Source: Fusibacter paucivorans
Lineage (GTDB): Bacteria; Bacillota; Clostridia; Peptostreptococcales; Acidaminobacteraceae
Length of the DNA: 64,000 bases
Reading direction: 5' to 3'
NCBI RefSeq assembly: GCF_018390735.1
Contig: NZ_JAHBCL010000012.1
Location: 1 to 64,000, forward strand
Part shown: one piece after another, positions 50,199 to 59,382 of the stretch
Layout: each line of letters starts with the position of its first letter
Numbering within the stretch: the stretch's first letter is position 1
Program-made: the position numbers and the translations under genes
The notes under the pieces: model-generated
Database searches by the model: none
What the model saw: the letters and a program-made list of their open reading frames with translations, nothing else
Told to the model about the DNA's origin: nothing

Positions 50199-51479
50199 TT
50201 ATTCTGTATCAGCCACTACTTTCGCAGTGTTGTTCGCCCGATAATAAACCGTTTCATCAAACTCATTCTCTGTTTTAGCAACGATGAGTGTGCACACGGC
50301 ATCCCCTGTAATATTCACAACCGTCCGGCACATATCGAGAATACGGTCTATTCCCATGATGATGCCAATGGCTTCAACAGGCAAGCCAACTTGTGTCAAT
50401 ACCATGGACAGCATAACGAGTCCTACGCCGGGAACACCAGCTGTGCCAATCGAAGCGAGCGTCGCCGTCAAGATAACGCTTACAAAATCAGATATGCCGA
50501 GATTAATACCATAGAGCTGTGCGATAAAGACTGTGGCAACGCCCTGCATGATCGCTGTACCATCCATATTCATCGTTGCACCCAGCGGCATTGTAAAGGA
50601 TGCAAGTTCCTTATTAACGCCAAGGCGTTCTTCCGCTGTTTCAATGGAAACCGGCAATGTTGCATTGCTTGAAGAGGTTGAAAAAGCCACCGCCATTGCC
50701 GGTGCAAAGTTTTTAAAGAATTGAATAGGATTTAAACGCGTTACCGTAAAGAGCAATCCCTGATAAGTAAAAACCGCATGCACGACGAGCGCGCCAAGGA
50801 CGCACAGCATATAGACAAACAATGAGCCAATAGCGTCAAATCCAAAAGTTGCCATGGTTTTACCAACGAGCGCAAACACGCCGATCGGTGCAAACTTCAT
50901 GATTATCATGACCATTTTTAAAATAATTTCATTAAGTTGTTCCAAAATAAGCTTTACTTGTGCAACGCGTTCGCCAAGCACTGTGATCGCTGTCCCAGAA
51001 ATCAGTGCAAAGACAATAATCTGAAGCATATTCCCTTCAGCCATCGCTGCAATTGGATTTGTTGGAATCATATTGATGAGCACTTGAACAAATGCCGGGC
51101 TCTCTGCTGCTTCATAAGTATACGTATCTGCTGTAAGCTGCATAAAGCTGCCCGGTTTGACCACACTTGCAATGACAATGGCAAGTGTAATGGCAATTGC
51201 TGTTGTCATTAAGTAAAAGCCCAATGTCTTGCCGCCAATACGCCCCAGTTTTTTAACATCACCAATCTGTGCGGCACCAAGCGTCAGTGAGATAAACACA
51301 AGCGGCACAACCATCATTTTTATCAACGCGATAAAAACTGATCCTAGTAATACAAAGCCAAAACCAACGATATAATCTTTGACAATCGGTGTTTCAGCAA
51401 TTGGATTTAACGCAATCCCCACGACGAGTCCCAATACCATTGCAACGAGAATCTTAAACGTCAGACTTTTGTTTTTCAT
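50199..51479 (-). CDS. Dicarboxylate/amino acid:cation symporter (DAACS family)
   Basis: MVVPLVFISLTLGAAQI; STSSSNATLPVS; GATMNMDGTAIMQGVATVFIAQ; start trimmed to MKNKSLTFKILVAM. Confidence 0.93.
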   Translation of the reverse strand: MKNKSLTFKILVAMVLGLVVGIALNPIAETPIVKDYIVGFGFVLLGSVFIALIKMMVVPLVFISLTLGAAQIGDVKKLGRIGGKTLGFYLMTTAIAITLAIVIASVVKPGSFMQLTADTYTYEAAESPAFVQVLINMIPTNPIAAMAEGNMLQIIVFALISGTAITVLGERVAQVKLILEQLNEIILKMVMIIMKFAPIGVFALVGKTMATFGFDAIGSLFVYMLCVLGALVVHAVFTYQGLLFTVTRLNPIQFFKNFAPAMAVAFSTSSSNATLPVSIETAEERLGVNKELASFTMPLGATMNMDGTAIMQGVATVFIAQLYGINLGISDFVSVILTATLASIGTAGVPGVGLVMLSMVLTQVGLPVEAIGIIMGIDRILDMCRTVVNITGDAVCTLIVAKTENEFDETVYYRANNTAKVVADTE

Positions 51480-51562
51480 AAAATCCCCCTTCTTATGAGG
51501 CAGAAAGTGACTACCCGGCTTTTCCCCATCGGTCAAACCGTTTACCGTATAATACTTTCTGT

Positions 51563-51612
51563 CAAAAAAAATAAAACGACCTTATAACTTAATACCGTTA
51601 TAATAGTCGTCC
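51563..51612 (-). terminator. Intrinsic terminator downstream of the two-component genes
   Basis: Minus strand acgactattataac-loop-gttataaggtcgttttattttttttg. Confidence 0.6.
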
Positions 51613-51703
51613 TACATATTCCTACAAGATGTTACAAAAAACTACGAATCTTTTTACATTTTTTGCATGTTTTGCGATACAATTGTCCTTTTGAGTCATA
51701 TTG

Positions 51704-52609
51704 CTATCCATTCTGCATTTCGATAATGAGGCCTGTAAAAAATTTTCGAATATTAATTTTGCCGCCATCTTCCGAAAGCCCTTTTAAATAAGTCATCTCT
51801 CTTCGAACTTCTTTAAAATCGTACATACTGCTACCGTAACGCGTAAAGATAAGATCATCGTAATCTTGAAGTCCACGTTCGCCAATGTTTTCAAGCCCTT
51901 GGGCAATCGTGCGTCGAATACGCTGTTCAATGGTCTTCACATTGACGATTTCGCCTTTTTCCCGTTCATATTTATCACTGAGGTAATGGTATAAACTCGA
52001 CAGCTTATAATCCAGAACGCGTCGCTTGATACCATCGTCAACGCCCATTAAAAATTCGACGAGATTGAGAATATCCATCGTCCCCGATTCACTGGCAATT
52101 CCCAGATGGTACAATATATGCCGCGCGCGTTCCCTGTGGCCGCTATTTGGTGCTTCATCTTTTCCTTCGTCAAGGGCTTGCATATGCTGAAAAGCATTTT
52201 GAAATGAATGAATCACCTGTTTCATTCGCATTCGCTCGTCTACATGTTTGACAACATTAATAACTTCAATCACGTTAATTGGTTTGTTAATATAAAATTC
52301 GATACCTGCATTGTATGCTTTTGACACCATCTCTTTCGCGTACACTTCGCTAATCATGATAAATGGCGTCTCTTGCATAAATGGCTTTAATTGATTCGTG
52401 ACGGTAATACCATCGAGCTTGGGAAGGAGCAAGTCAATAAAGACGATATCAGGTTTTAATTTCTGAATCGCTTCAATGGCTTTCTCACCCTCTGTTGAGG
52501 AGCCACAGACATCTCCGAGGTTATGATTAATAATAATATTACTCAATATTTTGACAACGCTGACATCATCGTCCAGAATATAAAAATTATAATTCATCTT
52601 ACGCCTCAC
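51704..52609 (-). CDS. Response regulator with YcbB/GlnL-like output domain
   Basis: Receiver (NFYILDDDVSVVKIL...IVFIDLLLPKLDG...FYINKPINVIEV) then long helical DNA-binding region (IEQRIRRTIAQGLENIGERGLQDYDDLIFTRYGSSMYDFKEVRREM). Confidence 0.82.
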   Translation of the reverse strand: MRRKMNYNFYILDDDVSVVKILSNIIINHNLGDVCGSSTEGEKAIEAIQKLKPDIVFIDLLLPKLDGITVTNQLKPFMQETPFIMISEVYAKEMVSKAYNAGIEFYINKPINVIEVINVVKHVDERMRMKQVIHSFQNAFQHMQALDEGKDEAPNSGHRERARHILYHLGIASESGTMDILNLVEFLMGVDDGIKRRVLDYKLSSLYHYLSDKYEREKGEIVNVKTIEQRIRRTIAQGLENIGERGLQDYDDLIFTRYGSSMYDFKEVRREMTYLKGLSEDGGKINIRKFFTGLIIEMQNG

Positions 52610-52635
52610 TTATGTTTATCTTGATGTCCTATCTA

Positions 52636-53958
52636 TTAATCGGAAATCACATCTGTCAATAGGTGCTGCTTGGGGATGGCAATTGCAAAACAGGTCTGAT
52701 CCCCCAATGAAGAGTTCACTTCAATCTTACCGCCAAGAACTTGCGAAACGAGGTATTTAACATGTGTGAGACCAATGCCTGAGGCCATAATGCCACTTAC
52801 AGCATTATATTTCGTTGAATATCCGGGTTCAAAGATAAGCGCCTGATCTTCCAATGCGATTCCGGTACCGGAATCGCATACCTCAATTAAGATCGTCTCC
52901 GCATGCGCCGTCATTGACAGCTGAATTCGACCTTCCGATTCAATTGCCTCAATGCTGTTGACCAACAAATTATTGAGAATGGACAGCAAGACATAATAAT
53001 CATGTGTCGAACCTTTTAAATCAACGTGTTCTATAAACTGAATACGTTTGCCGTTTACTTCTGCAAGCTTTTCATTGGCTTCAATGGCGATACGCGCTAT
53101 TTCTGACAATGGCATCACTGAACCATATATTTCGTCAATACTGCGCTCTATCCCCGCAATCACCCGCGTATAGTCCTTTTTGATTTCATGAATATCTTTT
53201 GTGACATCCAAAATGGCTTCTTTTAACGGTTCGTCTTCAAGACCTTCATAAATGCTGAAACTCTTTTGCATGGCATTTTCTATGTCACTTTTTGATTTTC
53301 TTAAGAAGAAAAGTTCCGTTTTTAAGTTGGCACGCTGCATCAACTGCTCTCGAAAACGCTGGTATTCCTGACGCCTTTTGACATGATCATAATAGCGATT
53401 GGAGATGTAGATTAGAACTGTCGTAAAAACAGTACGAAAAAGACCAATACTGATAATCGTCAGCACAACGGATTCAAAGTGACTATACGCCCATTCTTGG
53501 CGGATTGAAACTTCAATAAGATTGGGAATGCTGTCACAAACCCAAATACTGATAAAAAGAAGTGCCGGATGTTTTAATTTGCCTCTGACATCCAATACAG
53601 AAAAGAAAAAACTGTAGAAAATATAAAAAAATAAAATGGGGTAATAAAGCTGTATTGATTCGGCGACCGTCGCGTGTTCGCCAATGATATTCAAGCCGCT
53701 CCGTACAGCAAACATCATGATCCCAACGAGATTAATCGTTATGATAGGCTCAATTTCCTGAAATGTGAGCATGAGGACATTAAGTACGACTACGGCTAGC
53801 GTCAGCCTAAACTCCGTTCCAAATGGCGATAGATAAATCTGACCCATAAACGTCGTAAAAATCGCAACAATAAATATCTGTTCAACTTTTTGAAACCGAT
53901 CATTAATCATAAAGCAGCCTCTAGCACTTTGCATGATTTTTATACCGAAAACTGACAA
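52636..53958 (-). CDS. Sensor histidine kinase (GlnK/YcbA-like)
   Basis: N-terminal multi-TM; LLNNLLVNSIEAIE...IEVCDSGTGIALEDQALIFEPGYSTKYN...ASGIGLTHVKYLV. Confidence 0.85.
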   Translation of the reverse strand: MSVFGIKIMQSARGCFMINDRFQKVEQIFIVAIFTTFMGQIYLSPFGTEFRLTLAVVVLNVLMLTFQEIEPIITINLVGIMMFAVRSGLNIIGEHATVAESIQLYYPILFFYIFYSFFFSVLDVRGKLKHPALLFISIWVCDSIPNLIEVSIRQEWAYSHFESVVLTIISIGLFRTVFTTVLIYISNRYYDHVKRRQEYQRFREQLMQRANLKTELFFLRKSKSDIENAMQKSFSIYEGLEDEPLKEAILDVTKDIHEIKKDYTRVIAGIERSIDEIYGSVMPLSEIARIAIEANEKLAEVNGKRIQFIEHVDLKGSTHDYYVLLSILNNLLVNSIEAIESEGRIQLSMTAHAETILIEVCDSGTGIALEDQALIFEPGYSTKYNAVSGIMASGIGLTHVKYLVSQVLGGKIEVNSSLGDQTCFAIAIPKQHLLTDVISD

Positions 53959-53979
53959 CCTTTCTCAATAGACACAGTA

Positions 53980-54006
53980 AGAGCACAGCTAAATTTGCTG
54001 TGCTCT
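53980..54006. terminator. Hairpin terminator
   Basis: agagcacagc-taaattt-gctgtgctct downstream of the aminotransferase. Confidence 0.6.
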
Positions 54007-54067
54007 TCATTTTATCATAATCAGGCTATATTTGTCGATTTAAACCACGATCGCTTTATATCGCCTA

Positions 54068-55264
54068 TTACGCCTCAATTTTGCCAATAAAGGTTTCAAT
54101 GCGTTTAAGTCCCTCAACGATATTGTCCATGCTTGTCGCATACGATAAGCGAACATATTGATCCGCACCGAATGCAATACCGGGGATGACGGCAACACGA
54201 TCTGTTTCCAAGAGCGCATCGGCAAATGATAACGAATCTTCAATGTGCAGGTTATTAACCTTTTTGCCATAAAATGAAGATACATCCATCATCACATAAA
54301 AAGCGCCCTTCGGATTTACACAGGTAATGCCCTTCATTGCAGCAATTGTTTTCACCATATACTGACGGCGTTCGTCAAAGGCTCTTCGCATGGTCTCAAT
54401 CGTATCCTGATTGCCGTCAAGTGCTTCAATGCCGGCATACTGCGCAATTGTGTTCGGATTAGATGTCGCATGCGATTGGATATTACTCATGATCTTTGCA
54501 ATCGCCTCATTGCTTGCCGTATAACCAATACGCCATCCAGTCATGGCATAAGCTTTACTTAAACCGTTCACGACGATGGTTCGCTCTTTGATGGCTTCAC
54601 TAAATGAAGCGACACTGACATGTTTTTCGTCATAAATCAACTTTTCATAGATTTCATCTGAGATAATATAAAGATCATTTTCAACGGCAAAATCACCAAT
54701 TTGTCTTAAAAGCGCTTCACTGTAAACCGCACCTGTCGGATTATTAGGACTATTAATCATGATCGCTTTCGTCTTAGGCGTCAATGCCGCATTTAACGTT
54801 TCTATCGTTACCGTAAAATCATTTGCAGCAGTTGTCTCCACAATCACCGGTTCACCATCTGCAAGCTTGACAAGTTCATAATAACTCACCCAGTAAGGCC
54901 CTGGTATTAGTACTTCATCACCTGGATTGCAGATCGCCATCAGCACATTGTTTAGCGAGTGTTTTGCACCATTTGATACGACAATGTTTTTTGAAGTATA
55001 TTCAAGACCGTTATCACGCGCCAGTTTTCGACAAATGGCTTCTTTGAGTTCTAATAATCCAGATGCTGGTGTATAGCCGTTGCCGCCTTTATTGATTCGT
55101 TCTATGGCTGCATTTCGAATATTTTCAGGTGTATTGAAATCCGGCTCGCCCGCGCCGAAGCTGACGACATCAATACCTTGTGCCTGCAATTGTTTTGCTT
55201 TTGCCGATATGGCCAAAGTCAATGAAGCGGCGATACCCGCGTTCTTTTCAGATAATGCCTTCAT
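54068..55264 (-). CDS. Pyridoxal-phosphate-dependent aspartate aminotransferase family
   Basis: ISAKAKQLQAQGIDVVSFGAGEPDFNTPENI; NSPNNPTGAVYS; VNGLSKAYAMTGWRIGY; likely start MKALSEKNAGIAASLTL. Confidence 0.93.
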   Translation of the reverse strand: MKALSEKNAGIAASLTLAISAKAKQLQAQGIDVVSFGAGEPDFNTPENIRNAAIERINKGGNGYTPASGLLELKEAICRKLARDNGLEYTSKNIVVSNGAKHSLNNVLMAICNPGDEVLIPGPYWVSYYELVKLADGEPVIVETTAANDFTVTIETLNAALTPKTKAIMINSPNNPTGAVYSEALLRQIGDFAVENDLYIISDEIYEKLIYDEKHVSVASFSEAIKERTIVVNGLSKAYAMTGWRIGYTASNEAIAKIMSNIQSHATSNPNTIAQYAGIEALDGNQDTIETMRRAFDERRQYMVKTIAAMKGITCVNPKGAFYVMMDVSSFYGKKVNNLHIEDSLSFADALLETDRVAVIPGIAFGADQYVRLSYATSMDNIVEGLKRIETFIGKIEA

Positions 55265-55447
55265 AATGTCCTCCATTTTCATTTCTCTAACCATTTTAAC
55301 AAGCGGAGGCACGGTTGTATATCCAAAATTTGAATTTACTTGCAAATCAAATTAAAATAATGGATTCCTTTGTTTTTATCGGCTGGTGATGTTCTAAATG
55401 CAATACAAACTTCATTATTTAAACTTCATCAGAATGCCTTTCACCCA

Positions 55448-56071
55448 CTATCGCGCGTCAAAATTTTCGCGTTCAGCGATCATGCTGCGAAAGCGGCTGC
55501 CATCGTATTGATAAACATGCAGTTTCGCATTGTCGGCTACACCATAAGCGGCTAAATCTTTAATCTCACCGCCATTAAACAGCAGCCGCATCATCATGAG
55601 CGTCACGCCGTGTGTAATCACCAATACTTTTTTAGGGCGTAAATGATTAAAATGTACTTGAACAAGTTCCTTGATAAAGTGATCAACTCTGTCTTTAACA
55701 TCATAATAACTTTCTGCGCCAGACAGCGAAAACCGCTCAGGTTTATGAAAATAATCGTCAAAAGCCATTTCGTAATCACGTCTAATCTCTGTCATCAGCT
55801 TGCCCTGCCATTCGCCAAGCCCCATTTCCATGATTCGTTCATCTTTAACGATTTCAGGTTTCATGGGTGATAAGGCTATTTCCAGCGTTTTATAGGCACG
55901 TTCGCTTGGCGAACTGTAATAGGCATCAAATTGAATATGATCGATTTCGCGACCAAGTGTCTCAGCACTTGCAATGCCCTGTTCAGTCAGTGCAGAATTT
56001 AGCCATCCTTGAAGTCGCCCTTCTCGATTCCATTCTGTCTGTCCATGTCGAGCGATGTAAATTTCCAGCAT
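55448..56071 (-). CDS. Histidine phosphatase family protein
   Basis: IYIARHGQTEWNREGRLQGW; SPSERAYKTLEIAL; VITHGVTL. Confidence 0.92.
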   Translation of the reverse strand: MLEIYIARHGQTEWNREGRLQGWLNSALTEQGIASAETLGREIDHIQFDAYYSSPSERAYKTLEIALSPMKPEIVKDERIMEMGLGEWQGKLMTEIRRDYEMAFDDYFHKPERFSLSGAESYYDVKDRVDHFIKELVQVHFNHLRPKKVLVITHGVTLMMMRLLFNGGEIKDLAAYGVADNAKLHVYQYDGSRFRSMIAERENFDAR

Positions 56072-56094
56072 GCGTTTCCCCTTTATTAAGATTT

Positions 56095-56185
56095 AAGGCA
56101 ATTGCATCATTTAACATTATTTCGCATCTCTGAAGCAGCCGTTATCAAGAAAATGCTGTCAACTGTAAGAATGCCGCTATGATGC
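56095..56185. repeat. Inverted-repeat element, copy B (diverged relative of 25014-25131)
   Basis: Identical 16-nt end aaggcaattgcatcat; other end atgatgc; interior aagaatgccgctatg resembles aaggatgtgcccactatg of copy A. Confidence 0.35.
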
Positions 56186-56339
56186 TATAAAGCCCTAATT
56201 TATACTATATACTATGCGCAAATCATGAGGCAACCCCATCATAAAAACTTATTCAATTTTGAGAAATATATATCGCCGTATCTTCTTGATGATTCCCTTG
56301 ATTGATCGATTTAAAGATACATAAAGCTTTCAGCGAACG

Positions 56340-56372
56340 CAAAATAACCGCCGGCCATGCCGACGGTCATTA
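56340..56372 (-). terminator. Intrinsic terminator
   Basis: Minus strand gaccgtcggc-atg-gccggcggttatttt. Confidence 0.65.
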
Positions 56373-56385
56373 TTATATAAACGTG

Positions 56386-57198
56386 TTACCTGTAACGGTC
56401 GTTAAAAGTTTCATCGTTTGTTTCATCTCTATCTGAAAAAGTACGATACGTATTTTGGTCATACTGTATGTCGTCGGGATCATCAAATTCATCTTCAGAC
56501 GCTAAATTTTCAGCAATGATTTCACGTTTAAGCACTTGATAGAGGTGCCCCATCGTCGCATCAACATATGGATTGACAAACCATGTGCCGATACCGAAGA
56601 ATAATCCCCCAAGTATAAACCACCCAATGAAGGATATGTCTAGAACAAAGATGTTGAACTTATGCGTATATGTCATTTCTTCACTGAGTCTCAGTGCATC
56701 CCGACGATCCATCTGTGGATTCTCAGCCAAAATATACGGTACCATTCGGTAAGCATATGATTTGATGATACCAGGGATAATCAATGCTAAAAACCAAAGT
56801 AAAACGATCACATTTTTATAGAGCATTGTGATGACAACATTTTTATATCCACCTGAGTGAAAGATGCTGGTCACGTGTTCAAGTTTACTTGGTTCACCTT
56901 CAGCTGCTTTTAAAAAATATTTTCTCCCGCCAACTTCAAGTGGTGCGCCTACAAAGATGCCAAAGGCAACAGCAGCGATAAACAAACCAATGGCAAAGAC
57001 AACGCCCAGCACCATAAGCGGTGATGCAACCGAAATCATCTCGGAGGATCCCATATCGAAATTCACCTTAAACATGCCTGGTTTTTGCGATAGCCCACCG
57101 CCGACAATCATAATGACAAAACTCACTAAAAATGCATGCAGATAATTGCTTCGTAAATATTTCTTAGCTCGATCTTTGAGCTCTACCCTAGTCCACAT
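56386..57198 (-). CDS. DUF975 family integral membrane protein
   Basis: MWTRVELKDRAKKYLRSNYLHAFLVSFVIMIVGG; SYAYRMVPYILAENPQMDRRDALRLSEEMT. Confidence 0.88.
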   Translation of the reverse strand: MWTRVELKDRAKKYLRSNYLHAFLVSFVIMIVGGGLSQKPGMFKVNFDMGSSEMISVASPLMVLGVVFAIGLFIAAVAFGIFVGAPLEVGGRKYFLKAAEGEPSKLEHVTSIFHSGGYKNVVITMLYKNVIVLLWFLALIIPGIIKSYAYRMVPYILAENPQMDRRDALRLSEEMTYTHKFNIFVLDISFIGWFILGGLFFGIGTWFVNPYVDATMGHLYQVLKREIIAENLASEDEFDDPDDIQYDQNTYRTFSDRDETNDETFNDRYR

Positions 57199-57258
57199 AT
57201 AGACCTCCTTGCTTTCTATGTTTTCATTCTACCCAAAAAATATTAAGATTAAATAAAG

Positions 57259-57303
57259 AAAGGATTAGATTTCAGTGCCGAATGCATTGGAATCCAATCC
57301 TCT
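57259..57303 (-). terminator. Intrinsic terminator downstream of GNAT gene
   Basis: Minus strand aggattggatt...aatctaatcctttctttattt. Confidence 0.5.
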
Positions 57304-57360
57304 TCCCGCTTATCAATTATTGCCTTAAAGCATTGCCAATACGCCGATTGACAAAATAGT

Positions 57361-58173
57361 CTATCGATAGATGACAATCTCATCTAAGCTTCCCAAGTGT
57401 TCAAAATCCTCATCGGCCAGCAACATCCGCGTGTAGCCTCCCATGCGCTCAGTAAACAACAGCGGCACGAGACCCTTTCGCTGTGCTATTTGACAAGCAT
57501 CCAAAATAATTTGTTTGCCTATTTTCTGTCCTCTTGCCGGCTTTAACAAGAATATATCACTTATTTTTGCGTAATTCCCCAATGTCACATCCATACTTAC
57601 TGTGCCGCGAACTTGTCCATCAACCATGTATACATAGAGTTCATCCTGATTAATCACAGGGACATCGCCGTTGAGATAAAGCCGCTTAAATATTTGTGAA
57701 CGATTTTCCGGCGGTACATTCTGTACCACCTGCATTAACGTTTCATTGTCCAGTTCATGCAGTTTAAAGAGCTTATTCGCACATGGATCTGCCAGCATAT
57801 TCCGCGTTATTTTAAACGCCTCAAATTTGAGCCCAATATGCCAGTTTAAATTTTTCATTTTAGAAAAATAAGTGGCAATGTACGCGCCCACTTGCGGCCG
57901 CGTAATTAACGTCACTGAATCCCGATGTGCAAAATTAGCATAAAATGATTTCGAAATCGCATCACATAAATTTTGATCTGTCATCGCCTCTGCGAGAATC
58001 CATACCGGCGACGCCTCGTCTGATTGAATAAAACTGTAGCGTCTAGTCACATCAGCCTTGATAATGGCATAAGGATTTTCAATGAGTTTCCCAACACCAC
58101 AGTAAAGTGCTGCCTGCGCTTCATACCATGCAGTCTGAAAACACGAATCGCCGCGTTGAATGACTTCCATCAT
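57361..58173 (-). CDS. GNAT-like N-acetyltransferase
   Basis: C-terminal AKISDIFLLKPARGQKIGKQIILDACQIAQRKGLVPLLFT; 270 aa. Confidence 0.75.
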   Translation of the reverse strand: MMEVIQRGDSCFQTAWYEAQAALYCGVGKLIENPYAIIKADVTRRYSFIQSDEASPVWILAEAMTDQNLCDAISKSFYANFAHRDSVTLITRPQVGAYIATYFSKMKNLNWHIGLKFEAFKITRNMLADPCANKLFKLHELDNETLMQVVQNVPPENRSQIFKRLYLNGDVPVINQDELYVYMVDGQVRGTVSMDVTLGNYAKISDIFLLKPARGQKIGKQIILDACQIAQRKGLVPLLFTERMGGYTRMLLADEDFEHLGSLDEIVIYR

Positions 58174-58616
58174 GGGATCACCTCGATTTCCATCGTTGCA
58201 TAACGCAGTGTGTAGTGTACACTTAAAAAATGCGGTTTCTCTGCCAAATCAACTATTTTAGACGGTTTTTCACAACAGCTGACATTGGCAAAATGTACAG
58301 TGCCATTAAGTCTTAATCGCGTATCGGCATTAATCAGCAGGCGAATTCTCGCGTAATCCCCTGTAATTGTCAGTAAGATATCATGCGTTAAATCTGCTTC
58401 CGTTAAATCAATCACCAATTGAGAATAGGCAACACCAATGCGCTCAGATGCCAGATCATCAGTCCCCAACCGAATAACCTGTCTGCTCATCCATAGCATA
58501 CGGTCTAAGTGGTGCACCATTGTCTGGTACTTACGATGCGTTTTATACATAATGGCACTGTCGGCAATCATGCCCGCTAGTGCCAGATTGCGTACGCATC
58601 TAAGTGTCTTCCTCAT
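58170..58616 (-). CDS. Hypothetical protein
   Basis: 148-aa ORF, 4-bp overlap with downstream gene; N-terminal hydrophobic segment. Confidence 0.65.
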   Translation of the reverse strand: MRKTLRCVRNLALAGMIADSAIMYKTHRKYQTMVHHLDRMLWMSRQVIRLGTDDLASERIGVAYSQLVIDLTEADLTHDILLTITGDYARIRLLINADTRLRLNGTVHFANVSCCEKPSKIVDLAEKPHFLSVHYTLRYATMEIEVIP

Positions 58617-58629
58617 GTCCTGCCTCCTT

Positions 58630-59187
58630 TCAATTGATTTCCATGCCCATTAAAATACCGTCATAAAAAGTCCCATTTACCGATAAATCGCGCGTCCGCT
58701 TCCCTTCGTATTGAAAGCCAAGTTTTTTATAGAGCTGAATGGCGCGATCATTATCTGAACGTACGGTTAAATTGATTTTGCGAATGACACCGGATATCTT
58801 AGCCCATTCGATCAAGGTGGTCAGCATCGCTTCTCCAACACCAAGTCCCCAGTGCGACTTTAAGACTGTAATGCCAAACTCACCTGTATGCTTCGTGCGC
58901 TCTCTTTGTTCACAGGTAAAACTGAGTGCCGATACTAGTACCTCATCAATAAAACCGAGCAGATAAATAGCATTTTCGGATCTTCGAATATTATCAAGAT
59001 ACTGCCGTTCTTCATCAAAGGTTAATCCGAACTCGCCAGCACCGAAATTCAGGTTGTCGGTTTCACCGCTGACACTGTTGATATAAGCCAATAACATAGC
59101 TGTATCTTCAACGGTAACTTCTCTAATTTTTAATTCGCGCCCGTCCTTTAGTTTATAATATACCCAGTTATAATCGGTTGGCTCCAT
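58630..59187 (-). CDS. GNAT family N-acetyltransferase
   Basis: GEFGITVLKSHWGLGVGEAMLTTLIEWAKISGVIRKINLTVRSDNDRAIQLYKKLGFQYEGKRTRDL. Confidence 0.92.
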   Translation of the reverse strand: MEPTDYNWVYYKLKDGRELKIREVTVEDTAMLLAYINSVSGETDNLNFGAGEFGLTFDEERQYLDNIRRSENAIYLLGFIDEVLVSALSFTCEQRERTKHTGEFGITVLKSHWGLGVGEAMLTTLIEWAKISGVIRKINLTVRSDNDRAIQLYKKLGFQYEGKRTRDLSVNGTFYDGILMGMEIN

Positions 59188-59382
59188 TTTTCGGTCTCCT
59201 CATTCATGTTAACACTATTATAATCAATTTTAACAGGCGATGCATTAGAAAACCATTATTTCGACTGATAATTCTCCAAATTCACCATGAAAGCCTCTAA
59301 AAAAAACGCTATAATGATGGTAGAGTATGCTTTCCCAATTGCAGCTCAATCCAATTTCATCGATCTTAAGAGAGGATACAAT

